The notes: generated by a model not told the origin, from the letters alone. DNA of 5,899 nucleotides from Thermomicrobiales bacterium (GCA_020847015.1 JADLCW010000351.1:1-5899); one strand, 5' to 3'. Positions 1 to 5,030 are shown, numbered from the stretch's first letter. Made by a program: numbers and translations.

Positions 1-15
1 GCCTAACGCTCCCAT
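1..15 (-). CDS. 5' end of an unidentified gene (first five codons)
   Basis: An ATG at 15-13 on the minus strand opens a frame reading M-G-A-L-G that leaves the window at the left edge. The start is supported by a consensus Shine-Dalgarno sequence GGGAGGT ending 6 nt upstream, and by the roughly 170-nt gap after yraN. Five residues do not identify a product. The gene lies downstream of rplS-rnhB-yraN on the same strand, but the gap with its own promoter-like motif suggests a separate transcript. Confidence 0.6.
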
Positions 16-21
16 GTCCAC

Positions 22-28
22 ACCTCCC
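22..28 (-). promoter_or_regulatory. Shine-Dalgarno site of the left-edge gene
   Basis: The minus strand reads GGGAGGT here, followed by a 6-nt spacer and an ATG. This is one of the best ribosome binding sites in the window and is the main reason to believe a gene starts at position 15. Confidence 0.65.
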
Positions 29-62
29 GTTGGTCGCGCAGATTGTCGGGATTGGCAAACCA

Positions 63-77
63 GCGCCGAAACGGCGC
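63..77 (-). other. Small perfect hairpin in the leader of the left-edge gene
   Basis: GCGCCG (63-68) and CGGCGC (72-77) form a perfect 6-bp GC stem closed by a 3-nt loop. It sits between the candidate -10 motif at 97-105 and the ATG at 15, so it would lie in the 5' leader of the left-edge mRNA. There is no T-tract after it, so a terminator role for yraN is possible but unproven. Confidence 0.4.
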
Positions 78-96
78 GCCATCCGAACCAATCGGC

Positions 97-105
97 AGTC
101 TAGCA
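97..105 (-). promoter_or_regulatory. Candidate extended -10 promoter for the left-edge gene
   Basis: The minus strand reads TGC-TAGACT, an extended -10 pattern (TGn plus 4 of 6 matches to TATAAT). No TTGACA-like -35 is seen 16-18 nt upstream. The same TGC-TAG start of the element is seen in the stronger rplS promoter. The predicted transcript would begin near 90 and have a leader of about 75 nt. Confidence 0.35.
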
Positions 106-121
106 CGGGCGCTGGCGTATT

Positions 122-146
122 CCGCCGCTCGTCCTGCTCACGGCGG
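122..146 (-). terminator. Possible weak terminator hairpin after yraN
   Basis: CCGCCG (122-127) and CGGCGG (141-146) can pair as a 6-bp stem around a 13-nt loop, about 40 nt beyond the yraN stop. No T-run follows on the minus strand. In DNA this GC-rich such pairing can arise by chance, so this is only a candidate end for the yraN transcript. Confidence 0.25.
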
Positions 147-187
147 CCGGCCTCCGCGCGCTCCGGCGGAAACCCGTGTCGCACGAG

Positions 188-562
188 TCATTCCACAACG
201 GCGTTGATCAGATGCGCGACCCGCGCCACACCACCTCGCGCGTCAAGGGTGATGGCGACGAGGTCGATTCGCCAAACGACATCGTGCCATTCAGGGTGAT
301 CGGCGACGAACCAGGAGCCAGCGGCCAACAGACGGCGGCCCTTGGTCGGGGTGATCGCTTCTTCGGCGCGCCCGGCCGATTCGCCGCGTCGGGTTTTCAC
401 TTCGACGAACACGAGTTCGGCGCCGTCGACCATCACCACATCGAGCTCTCCGGCGAGGCAGCGCCATTGGGCGGCGACAAAGCGATACCCCCGCGCCTCC
501 AGCCAGGCGCGGGCGTGGGCTTCTCCGGAATCGCCAAGAGTCTTGCGGCGCGGCAGGTTCAT
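188..562 (-). CDS. yraN: YraN/UPF0102 family nuclease-fold protein
   Basis: A 124-residue protein, the usual length for UPF0102. The family has a restriction-endonuclease-like (PD-(D/E)XK) fold; its function is not firmly established, although a role in DNA processing is often proposed. Visible family landmarks are GE at 13-14 in the first helix, ARGYRFVAAQWR near 23-34, GELD with D41, and the FVEVKTR strand with E54 and K56. Together E14, D41, E54 and K56 are the expected metal and catalytic residues, so the site looks intact. The ATG overlaps the rnhB stop in an ATGA arrangement and has no clear Shine-Dalgarno of its own, so it is probably translated by coupling to rnhB. This rnhB-yraN pairing is common in bacteria. 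Confidence 0.93.
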   Translation of the reverse strand: MNLPRRKTLGDSGEAHARAWLEARGYRFVAAQWRCLAGELDVVMVDGAELVFVEVKTRRGESAGRAEEAITPTKGRRLLAAGSWFVADHPEWHDVVWRIDLVAITLDARGGVARVAHLINAVVE

Positions 563-1224
563 TGGACGATGTAGCGGGCGACGGGAGCAAACGAGCGGCG
601 GTGGAGAGGGCAGGGACCATGCTCGCCCAGCATGGCCAGGTGGAAAGCGGACCCGTACCCTTTGTGGCCGGCAAAACCATAGCGCGGCTCGATCGCATCG
701 GCAGCGACCATCAGTGCGTCGCGGGTGACTTTGGCGACGATGGAGGCGGCCGCCACGCTGAGGCAGTGAGCATCGGCGTCGATGGGGCCGACTTGGGGCA
801 TGCCGAGGTCGATGGTGCAGGCGTCGAGCAGCAACGCATCTGGTTCATCGGGCAAAGCCAGCACGGCGCGTTCCATCGCGATTCGATTGGCGGCGGCGAG
901 GCCGATGGCGTCCAGCTCCACCGAATCGGTCATGCCGACGCCAACCGCGACGGCTGCGGCGTGGATCGTCTCCAGCAGTGCGACCCGACGGATCGGCGTC
1001 AGCAGCTTGGAATCGCGCACGCCATCCAGGTCGCTGGCGAGCCGCGCGATGGCATTGCCGCGGCGGGCCGGAAAAACGACGGCGGCGGCAACCAGGGGGC
1101 CGGCCAGCGCGCCGCGGCCGACTTCGTCCACCCCGGCCACGGCACGCAGGCCGATTCGCCAGAAGACGCGCTCAAAAGCAAAATCGGGATCGCGGCGCGG
1201 CGAACCGTTCACGGTCTGAGCCAT
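559..1224 (-). CDS. rnhB: Ribonuclease HII
   Basis: RNase HII cuts the RNA strand of RNA-DNA hybrids and starts removal of single ribonucleotides misincorporated in DNA. With the ATG at 1224 the protein has 221 residues. The active-site signature AGVDEVGRG is present (D33, E34), then RDSKLL near 71-76, LLDA with D134, and SIVAKVTRD with D169. These are the four acidic metal ligands of the family. The C-terminal GHKGYGSAFHLAMLGEHGPCPLHRRSF segment is also typical. A longer reading from a GTG at 1290 would add 22 residues, but that stretch is encoded by a strong hairpin and has no family resemblance, so I chose the ATG. No Shine-Dalgarno is visible before the ATG; an extended -10 lies 6 nt upstream. 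It overlaps yraN by 4 nt. Confidence 0.95.
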   Translation of the reverse strand: MAQTVNGSPRRDPDFAFERVFWRIGLRAVAGVDEVGRGALAGPLVAAAVVFPARRGNAIARLASDLDGVRDSKLLTPIRRVALLETIHAAAVAVGVGMTDSVELDAIGLAAANRIAMERAVLALPDEPDALLLDACTIDLGMPQVGPIDADAHCLSVAAASIVAKVTRDALMVAADAIEPRYGFAGHKGYGSAFHLAMLGEHGPCPLHRRSFAPVARYIVQ

Positions 1225-1230
1225 GACCGG

Positions 1231-1239
1231 ACGATAGCA
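1231..1239 (-). promoter_or_regulatory. Candidate extended -10 giving a leaderless rnhB-yraN transcript
   Basis: The minus strand reads TGC-TATCGT, with TGn followed by TATnnT, ending 6 nt before the rnhB ATG. Transcription would begin at or next to the A of ATG, giving a leaderless mRNA, which fits the absence of a Shine-Dalgarno site. No convincing -35 element is seen. The location just after the rplS hairpin makes it reasonable but not proven. Confidence 0.35.
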
Positions 1240-1252
1240 CGCTGAAGGCGCC

Positions 1253-1282
1253 GACGCCCGTCCCCAGACGGGAGCGGGCGTC
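1253..1282 (-). terminator. GC hairpin after rplS (terminator or attenuator)
   Basis: GACGCCCG (1253-1260) pairs perfectly with CGGGCGTC (1275-1282). Within the loop, CCC (1263-1265) can also pair with GGG (1270-1272), leaving a tight 4-nt tip after one wobble and one mismatch. The hairpin starts 32 nt after the rplS stop. The minus strand continues GGCGCCTTCAG without a T-tract, so it may be a partial terminator or a 3'-end stabiliser that lowers rnhB-yraN expression relative to rplS. Confidence 0.55.
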
Positions 1283-1314
1283 GCATTCACGATTTTCTGG
1301 CAGGCCGCTGTGGA

Positions 1315-1668
1315 TTAGGTCCGGCGCTCCTTGATGCGCGCGGCGCGCCCGGTGAGGCCGCGCAGGTAGTAAAGCTTGGCGCGGCGAACGCGCCCGTGAC
1401 GCGTGACCTCGATCTTGTCGATGCGCGGCGAGTGGATGAGGAAGGTCCGCTCGACGCCGATGCCGTGAGAGGCGATGCGGCGCACGGTGAAGTTCTCGTT
1501 GATGCCGCCTGCTCGCCGGCGGATGACGACTCCCTCGAACACCTGGATGCGTTCGCGGCTGCCCTCGACCACCTTGGCGTGGACCCGCACCGTGTCGCCG
1601 GGACCAAAGTCCGGCACTTCGCCTTTATACTGCTCCGCCTCGACGGAGCGGATCAACTGGCCAACCAT
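1315..1668 (-). CDS. rplS: 50S ribosomal protein L19
   Basis: A 117-residue protein, normal for bL19, which sits at the interface of the large and small ribosomal subunits. Recognisable stretches are PDFGPGDTVRVHAKVVEGSRERIQ near 19-42, FEGVVIRRRAGGINENFTVRRI near 44-65, GVERTF, HSPRIDKIEV and the basic RRAKLYYLRGL near the C-terminus. The ATG at 1668 begins MVGQLIRSVE, the usual N-terminus. It is preceded by a purine-rich GAGAAGGGCGGG ribosome binding region. The same frame stays open upstream to 1890, but that extension has no L19 similarity and crosses the promoter. rplS is the first gene of the minus-strand block, ahead of rnhB and yraN, and has its own promoter and a hairpin after it. 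Confidence 0.97.
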   Translation of the reverse strand: MVGQLIRSVEAEQYKGEVPDFGPGDTVRVHAKVVEGSRERIQVFEGVVIRRRAGGINENFTVRRIASHGIGVERTFLIHSPRIDKIEVTRHGRVRRAKLYYLRGLTGRAARIKERRT

Positions 1669-1789
1669 CGTTTCCCGCCCTTCTCGTTCACCGGCGCGCG
1701 GTCCCTGGCGGCGGAGCCGCGCCGGATCATCCGCGTCGAGCGCCCATGCCGCTATTGCACACGCAAAGACGCCCACACGTTTTGGCGCG
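1669..1789 (-). promoter_or_regulatory. Long 5' leader of rplS with a GC stem
   Basis: From the predicted start site near 1789 to the rplS ATG is about 120 nt without a gene. Within it, GCGCGG (1696-1701) can pair with CCGCGC (1717-1722) around a 15-nt loop, ending about 28 nt before the ATG. Ribosomal protein leaders often carry autoregulatory structures, and L19 leaders are known in some other phyla. I do not recognise a described motif here, and a simple unstructured leader remains possible. Confidence 0.3.
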
Positions 1790-1795
1790 CTGGCG

Positions 1796-1824
1796 ATTCT
1801 AGCAGCGCCCGATCGCTTGAGCAA
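1796..1824 (-). promoter_or_regulatory. Sigma70-type promoter of rplS
   Basis: On the minus strand, TTGCTC (1824-1819) is followed by a 17-nt spacer and TAGAAT (1801-1796), 5 of 6 matches to the -10 consensus, with TGC directly before it as an extended -10. It lies in the gap between the arginase-fold gene and rplS and is the best promoter candidate in the window. Transcription should begin near 1789. Confidence 0.65.
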
Positions 1825-1865
1825 CCGGGGGCGCGATGTGATTTCGATTCTGCGCTGCGCGCGAT

Positions 1866-2756
1866 TCACTCCGGGGGCGCGGTCCACCAAGCGGGCAGCG
1901 CGCGTTCCAGCATGGCCAAGGTGCTCTTGAGCGAGCGCTCGCCGCGCACCCCCGCGCCGGGGTTCAAGCTCGAGACACAGAGTGTCGACACCTTGCCGGT
2001 GGCCAATACTTCCGCCAGCGCCCGCGCCGTTTCCTCGACCGTCAGCCCGTTGGCCGAGGGGGTCGAGGCGCTAGGTACGAAGCGCGGGTCCAGCACATCG
2101 AGATCCACGTGCAGGCAGATGCGATCGCAACGGCGGGCGAGCGACGCGATCGCCGTCGTGAACGGCTCTCCGGCAGCGACCTCGGACGCCGAGATGATGC
2201 GAACGGCCGTGGCGCGCAGGAGCGCTGACTCCTGCTCGTCCAGATCGCGGACTCCGGCCAGCACGATGCGGTCGGTGGGAATCGGCGCGATGAGCCCGGA
2301 GGCTTCGCGCCACAATGGTCCGGCCAGACCGGCCAGAATCGCCACCGGCATCCCGGCCAGGATGCCGCTGTACGAGGTCTCCGGCGTATTGAAGTCGCCG
2401 TGGGCGTCGAGCCAAACCAGCCCGAGTCGCTCGGCTCCGCATGCCAATTGCGCCCCGGAGACGACGCCGACCGCCGCCGTGTCGTCGCCGGCCAGCACCA
2501 GCGCCGGCCGCCCGGCGCGGCATGATTCCGCCACCAGCGCCGCCGTGCGCGCGCCAAGTCGCCCGATATTGACGGCAACCCGACCCGGCTCCCGCTCCTC
2601 GTCGCGAAGCTGGGCGGCCACCGGCGGCGCAGTGGATACGCCCGCGAGCTGGAGACGGTCGATCAGACCGGCTCGCAGCAGCGCGTTCGGACCGGCTCCC
2701 AGCCCTTCGTCCGGTTCGTCGTAACGGTAGGGTACGGTGACGATCGCGAGGTCCAC
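1866..2756 (-). CDS. Arginase/ureohydrolase-fold protein with altered active site
   Basis: A 296-residue protein, normal for the arginase/agmatinase/formimidoylglutamase superfamily, which hydrolyses guanidino or related C-N bonds with a two-manganese centre. Clear landmarks are GLGAGPNALL near 18-27, WLDAHGDFNTPET (D117, H119, D121), SGILAGMP at 130-137 and HVDLDVLDP (D218, D220, D223). Aligned by motif to human arginase I, the usual GGDHS is AGDDT, so the first metal histidine (H101) is D92. The position of catalytic H141 is A134, and the guanidinium-binding E277 is S263 in SSLNP. Metal binding may therefore persist, but arginase or agmatinase activity is doubtful and the substrate is unknown. 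The GTG start follows a GGGGAGG Shine-Dalgarno with 7-nt spacing. The gene stands alone, divergent from the J-protein gene, with rplS downstream on the same strand behind its own promoter. Confidence 0.88.
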   Translation of the reverse strand: MDLAIVTVPYRYDEPDEGLGAGPNALLRAGLIDRLQLAGVSTAPPVAAQLRDEEREPGRVAVNIGRLGARTAALVAESCRAGRPALVLAGDDTAAVGVVSGAQLACGAERLGLVWLDAHGDFNTPETSYSGILAGMPVAILAGLAGPLWREASGLIAPIPTDRIVLAGVRDLDEQESALLRATAVRIISASEVAAGEPFTTAIASLARRCDRICLHVDLDVLDPRFVPSASTPSANGLTVEETARALAEVLATGKVSTLCVSSLNPGAGVRGERSLKSTLAMLERALPAWWTAPPE

Positions 2757-2763
2757 GGCTCAT

Positions 2764-2770
2764 CCTCCCC
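2764..2770 (-). promoter_or_regulatory. Shine-Dalgarno site fixing the GTG start of the arginase-fold gene
   Basis: The minus strand reads GGGGAGG, then 7 nt, then GTG at 2756. An ATG at 2763-2761 directly abuts the purine run with no spacer and is in another frame, so the GTG is the functional start. Confidence 0.7.
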
Positions 2771-2807
2771 AGCCCTCGGCCCGCCAATGTCGATTCCGGA
2801 GTCGTGT

Positions 2808-2816
2808 TGGGATAAT
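2808..2816 (+). promoter_or_regulatory. Candidate extended -10 promoter for the J-protein gene
   Basis: The plus strand reads TGG-GATAAT: an extended -10 with 5 of 6 matches to TATAAT. No good -35 is found 16-18 nt upstream. A second -10-like TACAAT lies at 2837-2842, also without a good -35. Either could drive the J-protein gene. Confidence 0.4.
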
Positions 2817-2841
2817 GCCCGGGTTCGCCCCTCGTTTACAA
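2812..2841 (-). promoter_or_regulatory. Candidate promoter of the arginase-fold gene
   Basis: On the minus strand, TTGTAA (2841-2836, 4 of 6 matches to TTGACA) is followed by an 18-nt spacer and CATTAT (2817-2812, 4 of 6). Transcription would start near 2805, leaving a leader of about 50 nt that includes the good Shine-Dalgarno site. These hexamers overlap the plus-strand -10 candidates, so the two divergent promoters may compete. Confidence 0.4.
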
Positions 2842-2904
2842 TCCCCCGCAGGCGCCATCCTGCCATGGGCGGGATCGAAATGTCGTCGATTCGGACATCG
2901 AACC

Positions 2905-3435
2905 TTGACCGCCAATCCCGAACCGGGTGCGCGCGGAGATCGCGGCGGCCCGCCGATCGTCGATCCGAACGCCCCTGATTACTACCAACTGCTGGGAGTC
3001 GACCCCACCGCCAGCGCCGCCGAGATCACCCGGGCGTATCGCGCGGCGATGAAGCATACCCACCCCGATCGACACTCGCCCGAACGGCGCGCCGTTGCCG
3101 AAGACCGCGCCAAGCGTCTGAACCAGGTCTACGCCACCCTCTCCAATCCCTCGCGGCGACTCGCTTACGATCGTTCGATCCGGGCCGCGCGGGTGCAGGA
3201 TGAATTGATGAATCACTATGTCGGCGGGTTCGTCCCGATGCACCAGCGCGAGACGGACATCTTCGGCGAACGGATGCGGCGAGAGCGCACGCCGGCCGAG
3301 CAGCGCGAGCAAGTGGTCGCCGACCGCAGCGCCGCGGTCAGCTTGCTGCTCGTGTTTCTCGCGCTGGCGCTGGCGCTGGTTTTCCTGATCGTGGTCTGGT
3401 CGGTGATCGCCGCCGCGCTGGGCACGATCGTGTAG
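2905..3435 (+). CDS. J-domain (DnaJ-like) protein with C-terminal membrane anchor
   Basis: From a TTG at 2905 this gives about 176 residues. The N-terminal J-domain spans roughly 25-90: DYYQLLGVDPTASAAEITRAYR, the invariant HPD at 53-55, then KRLNQVYATLSNPSRRLAYD. The HPD motif is what stimulates the ATPase of a DnaK/Hsp70 partner. There is no Gly/Phe region, zinc finger or DnaJ C-terminal substrate domain. A charged linker (MRRERTPAEQREQ near 125-140) leads to one long hydrophobic segment at about 144-172, right at the C-terminus. This suggests a tail-anchored protein with its J-domain in the cytoplasm, recruiting DnaK to the membrane. The start is uncertain: TTG has no clear Shine-Dalgarno, and an in-frame ATG at 2815 would add 30 residues with no family resemblance. 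The gene converges on the PPOX gene. Confidence 0.85.
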   Translation: MTANPEPGARGDRGGPPIVDPNAPDYYQLLGVDPTASAAEITRAYRAAMKHTHPDRHSPERRAVAEDRAKRLNQVYATLSNPSRRLAYDRSIRAARVQDELMNHYVGGFVPMHQRETDIFGERMRRERTPAEQREQVVADRSAAVSLLLVFLALALALVFLIVVWSVIAAALGTIV

Positions 3436-3447
3436 GAGTCGTCGCGC

Positions 3448-3870
3448 TCAATGACCGCGCAACCGCTCCGGGGTGAACCGGAGCGGCACGTTGAATTCCT
3501 GCGCCATGCCCTCCGGGGTGATCCCCAGCCGCTGGATGCCGGAGCGGTATTTTTCGACATACGCGGAAATCTCGGTGAGGGGCGGCGCGTCGGTGTCGAT
3601 GCGCGCGGCGCCGGTGAGGATCACGATGTTCTCACCGTCGACCCCACTGTCGAGATTGAGACTCACCTGCGGCCGGCTGGCGATATTGCGCAGCTTGGGT
3701 TTGTCCGGCTGGCTGTAAATGAGGATCGTTTCGCCGTCCCAGAGAAACCAGATCGGACTGGGTAGCGGCACGCCGCGCTCGTCGACCGTGGTCAGCCAGG
3801 CGACCTCGTCTTCGCGCAGCCGGCGCAGCGCTCGCGCCCCGAATTCGGTTGTCGCATCGATCCGCAGCAC
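3448..3870 (-). CDS. PPOX-class flavin/F420-dependent family protein (TIGR03667-like)
   Basis: A 140-residue single-domain protein with the split-barrel fold of the pyridoxamine 5'-phosphate oxidase superfamily. Such proteins bind FMN, F420 or related cofactors and carry out redox reactions. The sequence VAWLTTVDERGVPLPSPIWFLWDGETILIYSQPDKPKLRNI (23-63) strongly resembles the Rv3369-type family (TIGR03667, probable F420-dependent). The substrate is unknown, and cofactor choice cannot be settled from sequence alone. I chose the GTG at 3870 because GGGGAG precedes it by 5 nt and the remaining protein matches the family N-terminus. A 36-residue extension to 3978 would run through the intergenic promoter region. 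The gene is divergent from the dehydrogenase, 106 nt away, which allows co-regulation but does not prove a shared pathway. Confidence 0.88.
   Translation of the reverse strand: MLRIDATTEFGARALRRLREDEVAWLTTVDERGVPLPSPIWFLWDGETILIYSQPDKPKLRNIASRPQVSLNLDSGVDGENIVILTGAARIDTDAPPLTEISAYVEKYRSGIQRLGITPEGMAQEFNVPLRFTPERLRGH
3463..3486. terminator. Perfect hairpin at the convergent J-protein/PPOX junction
   Basis: CCGCTCCGG (3463-3471) and CCGGAGCGG (3478-3486) form a perfect 9-bp stem with a 6-nt loop. It starts 27 nt after the J-protein stop and lies inside the last codons of the PPOX gene on the opposite strand. It could terminate the plus-strand transcript. For PPOX it falls before the stop codon, so it would act only as a 3' structural element there. 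There is no T-tract on either side. Confidence 0.5.
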
Positions 3871-3875
3871 CGCTT

Positions 3876-3881
3876 CTCCCC
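3876..3881 (-). promoter_or_regulatory. Shine-Dalgarno site fixing the PPOX start
   Basis: GGGGAG on the minus strand, 5 nt before the GTG at 3870. It decides against the longer upstream reading of this frame. Confidence 0.6.
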
Positions 3882-3908
3882 TTTCGCGTTGGTCACGGCC
3901 GGATCGCC

Positions 3909-3914
3909 ATTGTA
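3909..3914 (-). promoter_or_regulatory. Candidate -10 element of the PPOX gene
   Basis: The minus strand reads TACAAT, 5 of 6 matches to the -10 consensus, about 38 nt before the GTG. This would give a leader of about 30 nt containing the Shine-Dalgarno. No TTGACA-like -35 is found at the normal distance. Confidence 0.4.
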
Positions 3915-3935
3915 GGCGCGCCCTGACCATGGGTG

Positions 3936-3944
3936 TGCGATGAT
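3936..3944 (+). promoter_or_regulatory. Weak extended -10 candidate for the dehydrogenase gene
   Basis: The plus strand reads TGC-GATGAT, an extended -10 pattern with 4 of 6 matches, about 32 nt before the dehydrogenase ATG. There is no recognisable -35, so an activator or another sigma factor could be involved. This is the least certain promoter call. Confidence 0.25.
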
Positions 3945-3964
3945 CGCGCCGCTTCGCGCGGAGG

Positions 3965-3970
3965 GGAGGG
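3965..3970 (+). promoter_or_regulatory. Shine-Dalgarno site of the dehydrogenase gene
   Basis: GGAGGG lies within a longer purine run (3961-3972) and ends 6 nt before the ATG at 3977. It confirms that start. Confidence 0.65.
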
Positions 3971-3976
3971 AGACTC

Positions 3977-5014
3977 ATGCTGGCGCTGCGGTGGCACGGC
4001 CGAGAGGACGTGCGGCTCGACGAGATCGACCCGCCGCCCCCGCCGGGGCCGGGCGAGGTTCAGATCGATGTGGCGTGGTGCGGCATCTGCGGCACCGATG
4101 TCGAGGAATACCGCGCCGGCCCGATCTTCGTGCCGGTCGACGAACCCAATCCGCTAACCGGGCGCAAGGCGCCGCTGACGCTCGGTCACGAATTTAGCGG
4201 GCGGGTGGTCGAAATCGGCCCGGGTGTCGACGCGCTGCGGGTGGGCGACCGGGTGGCGGTGGACACGCTGATTTTTTGCGGCAGTTGCTATTGGTGTCAA
4301 CGCCATCAGGTGTCGTTGTGCGACCGGTTGGCGGCATTGGGGTTGATGGCTGATGGCGGGCTAGCCGAGAAATGCAATGCGCCGGCCTATTCCTGCGTGC
4401 TGGCGCCCGACACCGTTAGCGATGAGGCGGCGGCGCTCGCGGAAACCCTGGCGGTGGCCATACGCGCGCTGCGGCGGGGCCGGTTGCGGATCGGCGAGCG
4501 GGTCGTCGTCGTGGGCGGGGGCGCTGTCGGACAGATGGCGGTGCAGGCGGCGCTGGCCGGCGGCGCGGCGTCGGTAACGCTGGTCGAGCCGATGGAGGGG
4601 CGGCGTAATCTCGCCCTGACCAGCGGGGCCACCAGCGCCGTGACGCCGGAAGATCTGCCGCCTGGGCAAGCCGATCTGGCAGTGGAGTGCTCCGGCAACG
4701 GAGCGGCCGTGGCCGAAGCGGTGCAGGCGGTGCGCAAGGGCGGCCGGGTGGTGCTGGTTGGCATCTCCGGCAAGCCGATCGCGTTGAACCCACTCACCCT
4801 CGTCGCGACGGAAAAAGAGATGATCGGGTCGCTTTCCCATGTCTATGACGAGGATTTCCGAGCCGCCGTCGCCTTGCTGGGGCGTGAGGCGGTGATCGGC
4901 GATCTGATCGTCAGTGACCGGGTGCCGCTCGCGCGTGCGCTGGAGGACGGATTGCTGGCGCTGCTGCGAAACCCGGAAGACCATCTCAAGATTCTGATTT
5001 CGCCGCGCGATTGA
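3977..5014 (+). CDS. Zinc-dependent dehydrogenase, 2,3-butanediol dehydrogenase type
   Basis: A 345-residue medium-chain dehydrogenase closely resembling bacterial (R,R)-2,3-butanediol dehydrogenase (Bacillus BdhA) from end to end: RWHGREDVRL, WCGICGTDVEEYRAGPIFVP, KAPLTLGHEFSG and the C-terminal LKILISPRD. Such enzymes interconvert acetoin and 2,3-butanediol or oxidise related polyols. Catalytic zinc ligands expected from the family are C38, H71 and E156 (in LAETLAVA, usually LVEPAAVA). Structural zinc is held by C101, C104, C107 and C115. The Rossmann motif GGGAVG is at 180-185, and E204 at the end of the second strand indicates NAD rather than NADP. The exact alcohol cannot be read from sequence; sorbitol, threonine or other diol dehydrogenases are alternatives. 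It is a single-gene unit ending at a very strong hairpin, and no acetoin-pathway gene is seen nearby. Confidence 0.92.
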   Translation: MLALRWHGREDVRLDEIDPPPPPGPGEVQIDVAWCGICGTDVEEYRAGPIFVPVDEPNPLTGRKAPLTLGHEFSGRVVEIGPGVDALRVGDRVAVDTLIFCGSCYWCQRHQVSLCDRLAALGLMADGGLAEKCNAPAYSCVLAPDTVSDEAAALAETLAVAIRALRRGRLRIGERVVVVGGGAVGQMAVQAALAGGAASVTLVEPMEGRRNLALTSGATSAVTPEDLPPGQADLAVECSGNGAAVAEAVQAVRKGGRVVLVGISGKPIALNPLTLVATEKEMIGSLSHVYDEDFRAAVALLGREAVIGDLIVSDRVPLARALEDGLLALLRNPEDHLKILISPRD

Positions 5015-5030
5015 TTGCCGGTTCAGGAGC

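Noticed and set aside
562..1245. Plus-strand open frame of 227 codons opposite rnhB
   Set aside because: It mirrors rnhB almost exactly, has a low-complexity Gly/His/Gln/Arg-rich composition and no domain, and no ribosome binding site was noted.
1225..1290. GTG start of rnhB at 1290
   Set aside because: The extra 22 codons are mostly the hairpin sequence, have no family similarity and no Shine-Dalgarno precedes the GTG.
1669..1890. N-terminal extension of L19 to an upstream start at 1890
   Set aside because: The added 74 residues do not resemble any bL19 and would cross the promoter and leader. The ATG at 1668 gives the standard L19 N-terminus and length.
1396..2724. Long plus-strand open frame (442 codons) antisense to rplS and the arginase-fold gene
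   Set aside because: The translation is rich in Ser, Arg, Ala and Pro with no recognisable domain. It runs opposite two confidently identified genes and the rplS promoter, which is typical of a shadow frame in G+C-rich DNA.
2071..2787. Alternative minus-strand frame using the ATG at 2763 that abuts the GGGGAGG run
   Set aside because: The purine run touches the ATG with no spacing, and the frame encodes only Arg/Gly-rich sequence, whereas the GTG at 2756 gives a full arginase-fold protein.
3871..3978. Longer PPOX reading starting at 3978
   Set aside because: The 36 added residues are Arg-rich and unlike the family. The region carries the -10 candidate, and the GTG at 3870 has a well-spaced Shine-Dalgarno.
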